Part shown: piece by piece, positions 7,765-18,736 of the stretch
Layout of the letters: each line of letters opens with the position of its first letter
Numbering within the stretch: position 1 is the stretch's first letter
Assembly: GCF_014212135.1 (NCBI RefSeq)
Contig: NZ_JACJVQ010000003.1
Span: 1 to 64,000 of the forward strand
From: Cohnella thailandensis
GTDB lineage: Bacteria; Bacillota; Bacilli; Paenibacillales; Paenibacillaceae
Direction: 5' to 3'
Length of the DNA: 64,000 bases
The notes under the pieces: model-generated
Told to the model about the DNA's origin: nothing
Database searches by the model: none
Seen by the model: only the letters and a program-made list of their open reading frames with translations
Position numbers and translations under genes: made by a program

Positions 7765-10230
7765 TTACGTCGAGCTGTTCCGAGGCGCGCGCTTCGTGCC
7801 CGTACGCTTGGCCGGGGCCGCGCCGCCTTCGGAGGTCGTTCCCAAGGCCGCATCGGAGGTTGCCGCTTCCGTCTTGCCTTCCGCTTCCGCGGCCGCCGCC
7901 TTGCTCTTGGAACGGCTGCTTACGGCGCGCGTTTTCGTTCCGGCCGCCGGAGCGGCCGCGGTCGCCTCGGCCGCCGCGCCGCCTGCCGCTTCCGCAGCTG
8001 CCGCAGCCGCTTGCGCTCTCGAGCTTCTTGTCGTCGCGCTCTTGGAAGCTGCCGAGGACGAAGACGCGGAAGAACGCGAAGTCGAAGCGCGCGTCGTCTT
8101 CTTCGCGCCCGCAGCCGCCGGAGCCGCGGTCTCCGCGACAGGAGCCGCCGCTTCCGCGTTCGGCTGTGCCGCTGGCGCGGAAGCGGCCGGAGCCGGCGCT
8201 GCGGACGGCGCGGCGTTCGTTGCCGCCGGCGCGGACGCCGACGTAGATACGGACGCTGCCGGAGCCGCCTTCGCTTCGCCGCTCGCAGCCGAAGCGGATC
8301 GAGGAGCCGACGCGCGGCCTCCGATCACTTCGCCCGGAAGCTGCTGCACGCTAGGCGTTCTTGTCCTTGGAGCAGCGGCGGACGAAGAAGCCGCGCTCGC
8401 CGGCGAAGAGGCCGTGCCGCCGCTCGCGGAAGATGCCGGGCGAGATGCCGACGGCGCCGCAGACGAAACAGAAGGAGCGGAAGCAGCCGCCGAAGAACCG
8501 GAAGCAGCCGAAGAGTACGACGAAGGGTTCGCCCCCGATGCCGCGCTTCCCGTAGATCCCGCGCTAGAACCCGCGCTTACGCCCGCGCCCGTGCCGTTGG
8601 AGTAAGCGGAAGCACCCGGAGCGGTGGAGCCGCCCGTGCTCCCCACCCCCGAGGATGAAGGACGGGAGTACCCGTTCGAGGATGACGAATAGCCGTTCGA
8701 CTGACGGGAGCCGTTATTGCCGCCATAGGAGCTCGAACCCTGGAAGCTGCCCGAGCCGGTGCGAGGACCGGAATTCGTACGCATTCCCATTCCCGTCGAG
8801 CCCGGTCTTGCGGATGCGTTCGGGTTGGAGTAGCCGCCCGAGCGACTGCGGTTCGCGATCGAAGAGGAGCCTGAGCCGACGCCGCCCGAAGTCGGCGAAG
8901 CCGATCCGCTGCCGATACTCGAAGAGCCCGATGCGCCCGATGCGGAAGAGCCACTTCCCGAATGGCCGGGCGCCGAGCCTTCCAGCGTGTCGAGGAATTC
9001 CAGATTCGTCTTCGTATTCGACAGCTTGCGCAGAAACTGGTCGACGAATTCAATCGAATCGTTCATCCCCTTGCGGATCGCCCAAACCTTATCCAACTCG
9101 TCCTTCGTGAGAAGCATCTCCTCGCGGCGAGTGCCGGATCGGCGGATGTCCAGGGCCGGGAAAATGCGGCGCTCCGCCAGCTTCCGGTCGAGATGCAGCT
9201 CCATGTTGCCCGTTCCCTTGAACTCTTCGTAGATGACGTCATCCATACGCGAGCCCGTCTCGATCAAGGCGGTCGCCAGGATGGTCAAGCTTCCGCCCTC
9301 CTCGACGTTCCGCGCCGCGCCGAAAAATCTCTTCGGACGATGGAAAGCGGCCGGATCGATACCGCCGGACAGCGTGCGTCCGGATGGAGGAATGACCAGG
9401 TTGTAGGCGCGCGCCAGACGAGTGATGCTGTCCAGCAGAATGACGACGTCCCGCTTGTGCTCGACAAGACGAAGAGCTCTCTCCAGCACGAGCTCCGCCA
9501 CCTTGATATGATGCTCCGGAACCTCGTCGAACGTCGATGCGACCACTTCCCCTTGCACCGAACGCTGCATGTCCGTTACTTCTTCCGGCCGCTCGTCGAT
9601 GAGCAGCACGAACAAGTCGATGTCCGGCCGGTTCGTCGAGATGCTGTTCGCGATCTCCTTAAGCAGCAAGGTTTTGCCCGCCTTCGGCGGAGCGACGATC
9701 AAACCGCGTTGGCCAAGGCCTACAGGCGCGAGCAAATCGATAATACGGGATGACAGTCGGGTGGGAGTCGTCTCCAGGACTAGCTTCTGTTCCGGGAATA
9801 GAGGGGTAAGTGCGGGAAAATGGAGGCGTTCGGCAGCCGCTTCCGGAGTCACTCCGTTAACGGCATTAACTTGCAGCAAGCCAAAGTAGCGCTCGCTTTC
9901 TTTGGGTGCCCGGCACTTGCCCGAGACAAGATCGCCGGTGCGTAGATCGAATTTGCGAATCTGCGATGCCGAGATATAAATATCCTCGGCGCTCGGCAAG
10001 TAATTGATCGGCCTGAGGAAGCCGTAGCCCTCCGGCAGGACCTCCAGCACGCCTTCCATGAACAACAGGCCGCTGCGTTCCGCTTGAGCTCGAAGGATGG
10101 CGACGATAAGCTCTTTTTTCTTCATCTGATTATAAGCGGCGACCTGATAGTTCCGGGCGAGCCTAGTCAGCTCGTTAAGCGACATGCCCTCCAGGTCCGC
10201 CATCATAAAATCCGTCAATAGTATCCCCAC
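7765..10230 (-). CDS. rho: Transcription termination factor Rho with a very long disordered C-terminal tail
   Basis: Residues 1 to about 415 are a normal Rho: an N-terminal helical domain ([15 protein letters not shown]), a cold-shock-like RNA-binding domain ([15 protein letters not shown]), Walker A APPKAGKT, Walker [19 protein letters not shown]-loop and R-loop segments, and the end [14 protein letters not shown]. About 405 further residues follow, made almost only of Ser, Ala, Gly, Thr and Pro, turning Ala-rich with scattered Lys/Arg near the end ([13 protein letters not shown]). No break in frame is visible, and codon use stays high-GC. Start candidates are GTG 10230, TTG 10218 (GGGG seven bases upstream, the likeliest) and ATG 10206 or 10203. 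The gene follows murA by about 40 bases. Confidence 0.95.
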   Translation of the reverse strand: MGILLTDFMMADLEGMSLNELTRLARNYQVAAYNQMKKKELIVAILRAQAERSGLLFMEGVLEVLPEGYGFLRPINYLPSAEDIYISASQIRKFDLRTGDLVSGKCRAPKESERYFGLLQVNAVNGVTPEAAAERLHFPALTPLFPEQKLVLETTPTRLSSRIIDLLAPVGLGQRGLIVAPPKAGKTLLLKEIANSISTNRPDIDLFVLLIDERPEEVTDMQRSVQGEVVASTFDEVPEHHIKVAELVLERALRLVEHKRDVVILLDSITRLARAYNLVIPPSGRTLSGGIDPAAFHRPKRFFGAARNVEEGGSLTILATALIETGSRMDDVIYEEFKGTGNMELHLDRKLAERRIFPALDIRRSGTRREEMLLTKDELDKVWAIRKGMNDSIEFVDQFLRKLSNTKTNLEFLDTLEGSAPGHSGSGSSASGASGSSSIGSGSASPTSGGVGSGSSSIANRSRSGGYSNPNASARPGSTGMGMRTNSGPRTGSGSFQGSSSYGGNNGSRQSNGYSSSSNGYSRPSSSGVGSTGGSTAPGASAYSNGTGAGVSAGSSAGSTGSAASGANPSSYSSAASGSSAAASAPSVSSAAPSASRPASSASGGTASSPASAASSSAAAPRTRTPSVQQLPGEVIGGRASAPRSASAASGEAKAAPAASVSTSASAPAATNAAPSAAPAPAASAPAAQPNAEAAAPVAETAAPAAAGAKKTTRASTSRSSASSSSAASKSATTRSSRAQAAAAAAEAAGGAAAEATAAAPAAGTKTRAVSSRSKSKAAAAEAEGKTEAATSDAALGTTSEGGAAPAKRTGTKRAPRNSST

Positions 10231-10263
10231 TTTTTGTCCGAATGGGGCGACCCGGCAGCCGGA

Positions 10264-11514
10264 TCACCCTTCGCGCCACACCTCGGCGCCCAAATTGCTC
10301 AAATGCTCCACCAATCGTTCATACCCGCGATCGATGTATTCGACGCCGGTAATCTCCGTCGTGCCTTCCTCTACCGTCAGCGCGGCGACGGCAAGCGCGG
10401 CTCCGGCCCGCAGATCGGTGGCTCTTACCTTCGCCGCGTTCAGGCGGCTGCCTTCGATAATCGCGGATCGGCCCTCCACCCGGATGTTCGCTCCCATCCG
10501 GATCAGCTCCGGCACATGCTTAAAGCGGTTGCTGTAAACGTAATCCGACAGGATGCTGACCCCTCTGGCCTGCGTCAACAGGCTCGTCATCGGAGACTGA
10601 AGGTCGGTCGCGAAGCCGGGGTATACCAAAGCCTTGACGTCGACCGCCTCGTAATGAGGCTGCCCGATGACCCGAATGGCTTCGTCCATCTCGTAAACGT
10701 GAACGCCCATCTCTTGGAGCTTGGCCGTCAAAGCTTCCAGATGCTTAGGAATGATATTATCGATAAGGACATCGCCGCGAGTCGCCGCGGCGGCTAGCAT
10801 ATAAGTGCCTGCTTGAATACGGTCGGGAATGATGGAATGCCGGCAGCCATGCATGCTGCTGACGCCTTCGATGCGGATCGTTTCGGTTCCGGCGCCTTTG
10901 ATCTTCGCTCCCATGGCATTGAGCAAGGTTGCCACGTCGATGATCTCCGGCTCCTTCGCCGCGTTCTCGATAATGGTAGAGCCCTTGGCCCGGGAGGCCG
11001 CGAGCATGATATTGATAGTGGCTCCGACGCTTACGACGTCCAGATATATTTTCGCCCCGCGCAATTCCTTGGCCTTGATGCGGATGGCGCCATGTTCGTT
11101 GCTTACGACCGCGCCCAGCGCTTCGAATCCCTTGATGTGCTGGTCGATCGGGCGGGGTTCGAAGTTGCAGCCCCCCGGCAAGCCGATCGTCGCTTCTCCG
11201 AAGCGCCCGAGCAGCGCTCCCATCAAATAATAGGATGCTCTAAGCATCTTCACTCGCCCATTCGGCATGGGCACCGATCTCATGTTGGAAGGATCGATCG
11301 ACATGGAATCCGAATTCCAGACGACCTTGCCTCCCAGCTCCTCCAGCAATTCCGTATAAATGGCCACGTCGCTCAAATGCGGCAGGTTATCGATTCGTAC
11401 TTCCGACTCCGCAAGTATTGCTGCGGGAAGCAGCGCGATCGCGCTGTTCTTGGCACCGCTGATGCCGACCGTACCGCGAAGAGGTCGGCCTCCGCGTATC
11501 ATCAGTTTCTCCAT
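10264..11514 (-). CDS. murA: UDP-N-acetylglucosamine 1-carboxyvinyltransferase (MurA2/MurZ type)
   Basis: This enzyme makes the first committed step of peptidoglycan synthesis by adding enolpyruvate to UDP-GlcNAc; it is cytoplasmic and the target of fosfomycin. The 416-residue protein has the substrate-binding Lys22 (SGAKNSA) and the catalytic Cys116 in [13 protein letters not shown]. Because the Cys is present, fosfomycin binding is expected. The position upstream of rho matches the second MurA paralogue of Bacillales. GGAGG lies 11 bases before the ATG. The leader is long (about 380 bases) and contains a hairpin, described separately. Confidence 0.95.
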   Translation of the reverse strand: MEKLMIRGGRPLRGTVGISGAKNSAIALLPAAILAESEVRIDNLPHLSDVAIYTELLEELGGKVVWNSDSMSIDPSNMRSVPMPNGRVKMLRASYYLMGALLGRFGEATIGLPGGCNFEPRPIDQHIKGFEALGAVVSNEHGAIRIKAKELRGAKIYLDVVSVGATINIMLAASRAKGSTIIENAAKEPEIIDVATLLNAMGAKIKGAGTETIRIEGVSSMHGCRHSIIPDRIQAGTYMLAAAATRGDVLIDNIIPKHLEALTAKLQEMGVHVYEMDEAIRVIGQPHYEAVDVKALVYPGFATDLQSPMTSLLTQARGVSILSDYVYSNRFKHVPELIRMGANIRVEGRSAIIEGSRLNAAKVRATDLRAGAALAVAALTVEEGTTEITGVEYIDRGYERLVEHLSNLGAEVWREG

Positions 11515-11904
11515 GAATGCATGGTCCTCCTAGTCTGCTGCTCCCGTACCGGCCCGTGGCGCACGGTCGGCCGATACAATGAAGGAAAGGGAAAACGCGC
11601 ACGACGTTTTCCCATATCAGAAGGCATACCTACTTCGCGAGCGGGGAACGAATCGTCGGAATGCGCTCGCGGTGTCGTAATTGCTTCTTTATGAATGATT
11701 GAATTAGGCATGGCAATGCTGCCGAACCGTCGAACCTTCTTGCTTCTTAGCCGTTCGGGCAGGAATCGGATACTTGCGAGGGTCTATAGCTTATGCATCT
11801 GTAAGCGAGGACTTCACGAATAGGTGCGCGCAAGCCGCAAGGTTCCTCTTGATGTCGCCACTCCCGCCTGCACCCGTTTCAATCGAACGACTTGTACACC
11901 GGAT
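11515..11904 (-). promoter_or_regulatory. Long 5' leader of murA with an attenuator-like hairpin
   Basis: There is no convincing gene in the 445 bases between murA and spo0F. The leader contains a perfect nine-base-pair hairpin (GGGAAAACG pairing with CGTTTTCCC, seven-base loop, 11589-11613) followed on the minus strand by TTTCCTT. It lies about 75 bases before the murA start. It could be a partial attenuator or a processing site; no known riboswitch class is recognisable by eye. Confidence 0.45.
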
Positions 11905-11905
11905 C

Positions 11906-11936
11906 ATTATACCACAAAAAAACTTTTTATTGTAAA
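11906..11936 (-). promoter_or_regulatory. Promoter upstream of murA
   Basis: On the minus strand a perfect TATAAT (11911-11906) is preceded by TGG, an extended -10 element. TTTACA lies 19 bases upstream (11936-11931), an A/T-rich spacer longer than usual. The predicted transcript would have a leader of about 385 bases before murA. Confidence 0.65.
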
Positions 11937-11960
11937 CCTGCCGCGACGCCCGGTTCCTGC

Positions 11961-12359
11961 CTACGATCCGGACGCGAACTTCGAGCGGGATCCGCCTTCT
12001 CCGAGCTGCAGATTCACGGCCATCCTCATCTCGTCGATATCGAACGGCTTGGTGAAGTGCATGAGCGCCCCGAGATCGGTCGCTTCCTTGATCATGTCCA
12101 GCTCGCCGTAGGCGGTCATCATGATCACTTTGATCTCTTTGTTCATCTCTTTGATTTTCTTCAGGATCTCTAGTCCGTCCATCCCGGGAATCTTCATATC
12201 CAGCAGCACCAAATCAGGAGTATGATTGCGCACAATGTCCAAGGCCGTCCGTCCATTCGCCGCTTGGAAGGTTTCGTAGCCCTCCGTCGCGAACACTTCG
12301 AGCAGCAAGATCCGAATTCCGATCTGATCGTCTACAATCAGCAGCTTCTTTCTTCCCAT
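11961..12359 (-). CDS. spo0F: Sporulation phosphorelay response regulator Spo0F
   Basis: A stand-alone receiver domain of 132 residues that passes phosphate from sporulation kinases to Spo0B. The family pattern is complete: acidic pair in [11 protein letters not shown], phosphoacceptor Asp in [13 protein letters not shown], Thr in IMMTAYGE and Lys in FTKPFD. I chose the ATG at 12359 (CGGAGG nine bases upstream), which gives [12 protein letters not shown]; the longer frame to 12383 adds eight residues with no site of its own. A sigma-H-type promoter lies 43-70 bases upstream. The gene lies between pyrG and murA; in Bacillus fba and a transaldolase gene follow spo0F, but they are absent here. 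Confidence 0.95.
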   Translation of the reverse strand: MGRKKLLIVDDQIGIRILLLEVFATEGYETFQAANGRTALDIVRNHTPDLVLLDMKIPGMDGLEILKKIKEMNKEIKVIMMTAYGELDMIKEATDLGALMHFTKPFDIDEMRMAVNLQLGEGGSRSKFASGS

Positions 12360-12401
12360 TCGATGTAGCCTCCGTTTCTCCAATTCGGATATCTAACCCG
12401 T

Positions 12402-12429
12402 ATTCGAGATACTAGCATGGAAATCCTTT
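12402..12429 (-). promoter_or_regulatory. Sigma-H-type promoter of spo0F
   Basis: On the minus strand AAAGGATTT (12429-12421) matches the sigma-H -35 consensus RnAGGAWWT at every position. CTCGAAT (12408-12402) follows after 12 bases and matches the -10 consensus RnnGAAT except for the first base. spo0F is a known sigma-H target in B. subtilis, so sequence and expectation agree. Confidence 0.75.
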
Positions 12430-12439
12430 ATTTCGCTGG

Positions 12440-12480
12440 AAAAAAAGTAAAGAACGCCCCGGATATACCCAGAGCGTTCT
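12440..12480 (-). terminator. pyrG terminator
   Basis: Twelve bases after the pyrG stop the minus strand forms a hairpin whose arms begin AGAACGC and end GCGTTCT, with an inner CTGG/CCGG-like pairing, followed by TTTACTTTTTTT. Confidence 0.85.
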
Positions 12481-12491
12481 CTACCGGCCGA

Positions 12492-14189
<1,698 letters not shown>

Positions 14190-14232
14190 TCAAGCTCTTC
14201 CATAATCAAGGAAACGAACTGCCCTACAAAAC

Positions 14233-14270
14233 AAAAAAGTGTCACCCATATAAATGGGGGCACTTTTTTA
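14233..14270 (-). promoter_or_regulatory. pyrG leader attenuator hairpin (also terminates rpoE transcripts)
   Basis: On the minus strand AAAAAAGTGCCCCCAT pairs imperfectly with ATGGGTGACACTTTTTT, giving a hairpin with a T-run about 40 bases after a GGGC transcription start. The 5' arm contains CCCCC, which could pair with extra G residues at the RNA 5' end. This is the arrangement known for B. subtilis pyrG, where low CTP causes reiterative G addition and antitermination. The hairpin would also stop readthrough from rpoE. Confidence 0.7.
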
Positions 14271-14309
14271 ACCTTAAAATGGTTTATGGAAAAGCATGCT
14301 CTTAAAGCC

Positions 14310-14346
14310 CAAGCATAAGTTTAACTTCTCGCACCCAAGGTGTCAA
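14310..14346 (-). promoter_or_regulatory. pyrG promoter with GGGC start site
   Basis: On the minus strand TTGACA (14346-14341) is followed after 17 bases by TAAACT (14323-14318); seven bases later comes GGGC (14310-14307). The GGGC initiation sequence is the feature that permits reiterative transcription when CTP is scarce. Confidence 0.75.
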
Positions 14347-14362
14347 GCCTGTACGGGAGGTG

Positions 14363-14959
14363 CTATTTGTCGTCGTCTTCGTCGTCCGAATCGTCGAATT
14401 CGTCGTCTTCGAGCTCTTCCTCGTCGTCCGATTCCTCGTCCAGATCCTCTTCGATTTCGGCCTCTTCTTCCTCGTCGATAGCCACTTCCTCGTCGACTTC
14501 CGCGGCTTCTTCGCCCTCGTCGAAGATCTCTTCGCGATCCTCGTCGAACAGGTCGAAGCCCTCTTCGTCGGTCGTGAAGGTTTCTTCCTCGTCCTCGCCG
14601 TACAGATCGTCGTCGTCCAGATCGTCGTCGTCGTTGATGATCCGCGGACGCTTGCCGCTTCCGGCAACGGCGTCATCCGAACGCTCGACAGGGTACCAGC
14701 GCTTAAGGCCCCATACGTTGCTGCCGACGCATGCGAAGCGGCCGTCAATGTTGATCTCGGTATAAAGCTGGGCGATCACTTCGTCGATTTGCTCTTGAGT
14801 GAAGCCTCTCAGCTTGGCGATCTCCATCATGAGATCGCGATAATAGAACGGGGTATTCGATGCCTTGAGCACCTCGAAGGCGAGGTCTACCATCGGCATT
14901 TCCCGAATTTTCTCGGCGTCGAACTTCAGGACGTATTCCGCACTCACGTTACTGCTCAT
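14363..14959 (-). CDS. rpoE: RNA polymerase delta subunit
   Basis: RpoE (delta) is a Gram-positive RNA polymerase subunit that displaces RNA and increases recycling and promoter selectivity. The 198-residue protein has the folded N-terminal domain (residues about 8-90, with VDLAFEVLKASNTPFYYRDLMMEIAK and GRFACVGSNVWGLKRWYP) and an extremely acidic C-terminal tail of about 90 Asp/Glu-rich residues ending DDSDDEDDDK. Adjacent to pyrG, the standard Bacillales order. An AGAGAGG site precedes the ATG. Confidence 0.96.
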   Translation of the reverse strand: MSSNVSAEYVLKFDAEKIREMPMVDLAFEVLKASNTPFYYRDLMMEIAKLRGFTQEQIDEVIAQLYTEINIDGRFACVGSNVWGLKRWYPVERSDDAVAGSGKRPRIINDDDDLDDDDLYGEDEEETFTTDEEGFDLFDEDREEIFDEGEEAAEVDEEVAIDEEEEAEIEEDLDEESDDEEELEDDEFDDSDDEDDDK

Positions 14960-15350
14960 CCTCTCTTTATGTAAGCGTGAACCATCCGGATACGATTCCG
15001 GACGATCAGAAAGTCAATCTTGTAGGAAGCTGTGTCACCCTTTAGTTAAACGCATTTTCCGTGAAAATGCAAGCTCCGCCCCTTCCTCCCCATCCCGAAA
15101 CAACGAAAAAACGAAGACGGGTCCGCAAGACGGCGCCTTCGTTTCTCGACTGTACCCCCTCGGCCTCTCCGGATGGAAGGACCGACGTGGCTAAGAGTCT
15201 CGCCGGAAACTCTCCCTTCATCCTATGAGCCAGCTTCGATTTTGACACTATTCTCCGCCCATTTCGAGTCGAATCAGGCCGTTCTCCCATACACTCGAGC
15301 GGACGGCCTCATAGTATAGGGAAGCACATTCGCCGGGAGGGATCACCGCA
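14960..15350. other. Intergenic region between rpoE and the subtilase gene
   Basis: About 390 bases between divergent genes. I see no convincing gene. A perfect eight-base-pair hairpin GCATTTTC-CGT-GAAAATGC lies at 15052-15070 without a T-run. The rpoE promoter must lie here, but no hexamer pair was clear enough to call. The subtilase ribosome binding site GGGAGGG ends near 15341. Confidence 0.5.
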
Positions 15351-16499
15351 TTGGACATGAGCGGCTTGCTGGAATGGCTTAAAGGCTCCCTCTCTTCCTC
15401 AGAAAATCGCGCCCGCAGAATCCTCCGCTTCCTTCAGCCCGAGGAGGAGCGCCGTTTCCTTCACGAATTGCGCGCGCAGCGCAAGCACAGTCAATCCCTC
15501 CAAGCCGTCCGTCGGCTAGGCATCATACGCGCGTATACTTGCTCGCTTCCGAGCTTCGAGCTTCCCAAGGCGTTCTCGAATTCGATCGTCTGGGAAGACG
15601 ACGTGCAGGTAAGCACCCATGCTCTCCCTCAGGCGACCCGGGCGCGCCCCGCCACGGACAAGGGAATCCCTTGGGGAATTCGAAGGGTCCGCGCGCCGGA
15701 GGCGTGGGGATTGACGACCGGATATAAAGTGAAGGTGGGAGTCATCGATACCGGAGTCGACTTTCAGCACCCGGACCTCCGGCATTCGGTCGAGAGGGGC
15801 ATCAACCTCCTTCAACGCATGCTGCCGCCTAACGACGACAACGGGCACGGGACCCATATCGCCGGGACGATCGCCGCGGCCAATCAGCTTCAGGGGATGA
15901 TCGGAGTCTCGCCGAGAGCTTCCATATATCCCGTTAAGGCTTTCGATTATAACGGCACCGCTTACGTATCGGATATAATTCTGGGCATCGACTGGTGCGT
16001 CCGCAACCGGATGGACGTCGTGAATATGAGCTTCGGCATGCGGACCCGCAGCAAAGCGCTGTTGAACGCCGTAACGAACGCATACCGTTCCGGAGTGCTT
16101 ATCGTCGCCTCCTCCGGCAACGACGGCAAGCGCGGCGAGATCGATTATCCCGCACGCTACCTCGGCACCGTGGCGGTCGGAGCGACGGACCGGGACGGCC
16201 GAATCGCGGAATTCACCAACCGCAGCAGCCGAATCGACGTCTACGCTCCCGGAGAGAAGATCGACTCCTGCTGGCTGCGGGGGGTTCGGCGGAACATGAG
16301 CGGAACGTCGATGGCCACCTCTCATGTCACCGGAGCCGTCGCTCTGCTCCTCGCCCATCGCCCGGGCCTTACTCCCGCGCAGGTGAAAAGGCTCCTTCGC
16401 CGATCGACAAGGCCGCTTCGCCATACCCGTTCTCCCCGCCCGAACGGGGAACTGGATATTATGAGGCTTCTCCGCAACGCGGATAAATTGAAGGACTGA
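15351..16499 (+). CDS. Subtilisin-family serine protease (S8), no signal peptide
   Basis: A 382-residue protease with the complete catalytic triad: Asp133 (VGVIDTGVD), His166 (DNGHGTHIAGT) and Ser320 (MSGTSMATSHVTG), plus the oxyanion Asn in ASSGND. The N-terminal 105 residues (arginine-rich, LRFLQPEEERRFLHELRAQ) look like a prodomain-type segment. No hydrophobic signal peptide is present, so it is either intracellular or exported by an unusual route. The TTG start is supported by GGGAGG ten bases upstream. It is the only plus-strand gene in the first 22 kb and stands alone between rpoE and argS. Confidence 0.9.
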   Translation: MDMSGLLEWLKGSLSSSENRARRILRFLQPEEERRFLHELRAQRKHSQSLQAVRRLGIIRAYTCSLPSFELPKAFSNSIVWEDDVQVSTHALPQATRARPATDKGIPWGIRRVRAPEAWGLTTGYKVKVGVIDTGVDFQHPDLRHSVERGINLLQRMLPPNDDNGHGTHIAGTIAAANQLQGMIGVSPRASIYPVKAFDYNGTAYVSDIILGIDWCVRNRMDVVNMSFGMRTRSKALLNAVTNAYRSGVLIVASSGNDGKRGEIDYPARYLGTVAVGATDRDGRIAEFTNRSSRIDVYAPGEKIDSCWLRGVRRNMSGTSMATSHVTGAVALLLAHRPGLTPAQVKRLLRRSTRPLRHTRSPRPNGELDIMRLLRNADKLKD

Positions 16500-16544
16500 C
16501 TCTCGTCAGCCCTTCTTCTTTATGCCCGATTCGCGATTTAGGGG

Positions 16545-18224
16545 TTACATCTTCTCCGGGGCGGATACTCCGACCAGACGGAGGCCGTTCCCGAGCACGA
16601 TCTTCAGCGCGGCCAGCAATTGCAGCCGTGCCTGGCTCTGCTCCGCATCCTCCGTGATGACGCGCTCCGCTCTGTAGTAACTGTGGAAAAGAGAGGCGAG
16701 CTCGTAAACGTAGCGGATCATATGATGGGGAGCATACCCTCTCGCCGCATCCGAGATCACGTCCGGCAGCTCTCCCATCTTGCGCAGCAGCTCGTATTCA
16801 TGCTCCGCGGCAAGCTTGTCGAGCGGCGCGTCCGCAAGCGGAGCCAGCGCGATCCCTTGCTCCTCCGCCTGGCGGAAGATGCTGCAGATCCGTGCATACG
16901 CGTATTGGACGTAGAATACCGGGTTCTCGTTGGACGTCGACACCGCGAGATCCATGTCGAAGTCGAGATGGGAATCCATGCTGCGCATCGTGAAGAAGTA
17001 CCGGATGGCGTCGACGCCGACTTCGTCCATCAGGTCCTCGATCGTCACGGCCTTGCCGGTCCGCTTGGACATCTTAACCTTCTCGCCGTTCTGGAACAGG
17101 CTGACCATCTGGGCGATGAGCACTTTAAGCTTCTCCGGGTCGTTGCCGAGCGAAGCCATCGCCGCCTTCATCCGCGGAATGTACCCGTGGTGATCCGCGC
17201 CCCAGATGTTGATCATCTGATCGTAGCCGCGGCCGTACTTATCCATATGATAGGCGATGTCCGGCGTCAGGTACGTATAGCTGCCGTCGTTCTTTACCAG
17301 AACGCGGTCCTTATCGTCCCCGTGCTTCGTCGTCTCGAGCCAGACGGCTCCGTCCTTCTCGTAGACGGCGCCTTGCGCCTTCAGCGCGTCCAGCGCGTTC
17401 ACGACGAGCCCTTTCTCATAGAGGGAAGTCTCGCTGAACCAGACGTCGAAGCTCACGCCGAACCGGCCGAGGTCGCGCTTGATCTTGTCCAGCTCCTTCT
17501 CCAAGCCGTAGCTGCGGAAGTATTCGAATCTCTCCTCTTCGGGCAGCGAGAGCAGCTTGTCGCCTTCCTTCTCCGCCAGTTCCTTCGCGAAGCCGACGAT
17601 ATCTTCGCCGTGGTATCCGTCCTCCGGCATCTCCGCCTGCTGGCCGAGCGCCTGGCGGTAACGGGCTTCGATCGAACGCGCCAGGTTCGCCACCTGGTTG
17701 CCGGCGTCGTTGATGTAATATTCCCGGGTCACTTCGTAGCCGGCGAAGTCGAGAATGTTGGCGAGCGCGTCGCCGACTGCCGCTCCGCGAGCATGCCCCA
17801 AGTGCAGGCTGCCCGTCGGGTTCGCGCTGACGAACTCCAGCTGCACCTTGCGGCCTTCTCCGTCCCGCACGGCGCCGTAGCGATCCCCTCCGGAGAGCAC
17901 CTCGCCGATAATCGGGTACAGATAACCCTTGTCGAGACGGAAGTTGATAAAGCCGGGGCCCGCGATCTCCGCCGATACGATCGACGCCTTCGCCCGGTCC
18001 AGCTTCTCCACGATTCCTTCCGCGATCTGGCGCGGGTTCTTCTTCGCCAGCTTCGTCAGCTGCATCGCCGCGTTCGTCGCCAGGTCTCCGTGCGACTTGT
18101 CCTTCGGCACTTCGATGACGAAGTCCGGAAGCTCCTCTCTCGATACGAAGCCGGCGGCCACCGCCGCGTCCCCGATCGCTTCCTTCACTTGCTTATACAG
18201 GCGTTCCAATGCATAATCGCTCAT
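16545..18224 (-). CDS. argS: Arginyl-tRNA synthetase
   Basis: A class I aminoacyl-tRNA synthetase of 559 residues that charges tRNA-Arg. The HIGH-type motif is in [11 protein letters not shown], the KMSKS-type motif is [10 protein letters not shown], the N-terminal ArgS-specific domain covers about residues 1-105 ([18 protein letters not shown]), and the DALR anticodon-binding domain is at the C-terminus. The ATG overlaps the stop codon of the DUF1934 gene (ATGA), implying coupled translation. Control by the upstream arginine T-box is likely. Confidence 0.97.
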   Translation of the reverse strand: MSDYALERLYKQVKEAIGDAAVAAGFVSREELPDFVIEVPKDKSHGDLATNAAMQLTKLAKKNPRQIAEGIVEKLDRAKASIVSAEIAGPGFINFRLDKGYLYPIIGEVLSGGDRYGAVRDGEGRKVQLEFVSANPTGSLHLGHARGAAVGDALANILDFAGYEVTREYYINDAGNQVANLARSIEARYRQALGQQAEMPEDGYHGEDIVGFAKELAEKEGDKLLSLPEEERFEYFRSYGLEKELDKIKRDLGRFGVSFDVWFSETSLYEKGLVVNALDALKAQGAVYEKDGAVWLETTKHGDDKDRVLVKNDGSYTYLTPDIAYHMDKYGRGYDQMINIWGADHHGYIPRMKAAMASLGNDPEKLKVLIAQMVSLFQNGEKVKMSKRTGKAVTIEDLMDEVGVDAIRYFFTMRSMDSHLDFDMDLAVSTSNENPVFYVQYAYARICSIFRQAEEQGIALAPLADAPLDKLAAEHEYELLRKMGELPDVISDAARGYAPHHMIRYVYELASLFHSYYRAERVITEDAEQSQARLQLLAALKIVLGNGLRLVGVSAPEKM

Positions 18225-18655
18225 GTTTCTTTATCCTCCCATAGCATCAACCGCAAGTCGAAGCGGTCCGTCTTCTCATCATTAACCCACAACTCGTATT
18301 GCCATTCAATCGACAGCGGCAAGCCGCCTTCCTCCGCGGACTCCGCCGCCAGCTTCAAGGTCTCCATCTCCAGGCGAAGCCTTCCCGCGGGAGAGGAATA
18401 CCAGCCCGCCGTGCGCTGGCCGAGCCGGAAGCTCTGTTCGGCCTTCACCTCTCCGTGCCGCAGGAGCGTCAGGCCGTTCTCCTCCCATTTGAAGGTCACC
18501 GAGCATCGGCCCCTGTCCGCATCACTCTCTTCGTATCTAATATAGTAAGAATTTTTCTTAGGATACAGAATTCCGCGATATTCGGCGACGCTGGCGCCTT
18601 CCGGCTGAAGGCTGCGCAATTCGATTCGTACTCGCCTCGGTTCCGAGCCGTTCAT
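18221..18655 (-). CDS. DUF1934 family protein (YwiB-like)
   Basis: A 144-residue soluble protein matching DUF1934 (YwiB), a small beta-barrel family usually found immediately before argS in Bacilli. Recognisable parts are the N-terminal [12 protein letters not shown] strand, YYIRYEESD, the [24 protein letters not shown] core and the closing RLMLWEDKE. Its function is not established. The stop overlaps the argS start by four bases. The T-box terminator ends about 80 bases upstream, so both genes form one regulated unit. Confidence 0.88.
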   Translation of the reverse strand: MNGSEPRRVRIELRSLQPEGASVAEYRGILYPKKNSYYIRYEESDADRGRCSVTFKWEENGLTLLRHGEVKAEQSFRLGQRTAGWYSSPAGRLRLEMETLKLAAESAEEGGLPLSIEWQYELWVNDEKTDRFDLRLMLWEDKET

Positions 18656-18736
18656 CGCATCGGTTCATCTCCTTCCTCTCCCGCTTCTTCGAGGCGCAAA
18701 CCCCGGGATCCGCAAGCGGCACCCTCCGGAAGACAA

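Noticed and set aside
6431-8605. 724-residue plus-strand open frame
   Set aside because: It is antisense to the radical SAM gene and the rho tail; its Ala-rich sequence is the mirror of the GC-rich repeats of that tail, with no ribosome binding site.
7765-8985. Serine/alanine-coding repeats as a CRISPR or satellite array
   Set aside because: The repetition is of codons, with no fixed repeat unit or spacer length, and the frame is kept throughout.
16620-18545. 641-residue plus-strand frame opposite argS
   Set aside because: Antisense shadow of argS; no family match and no start site signals.
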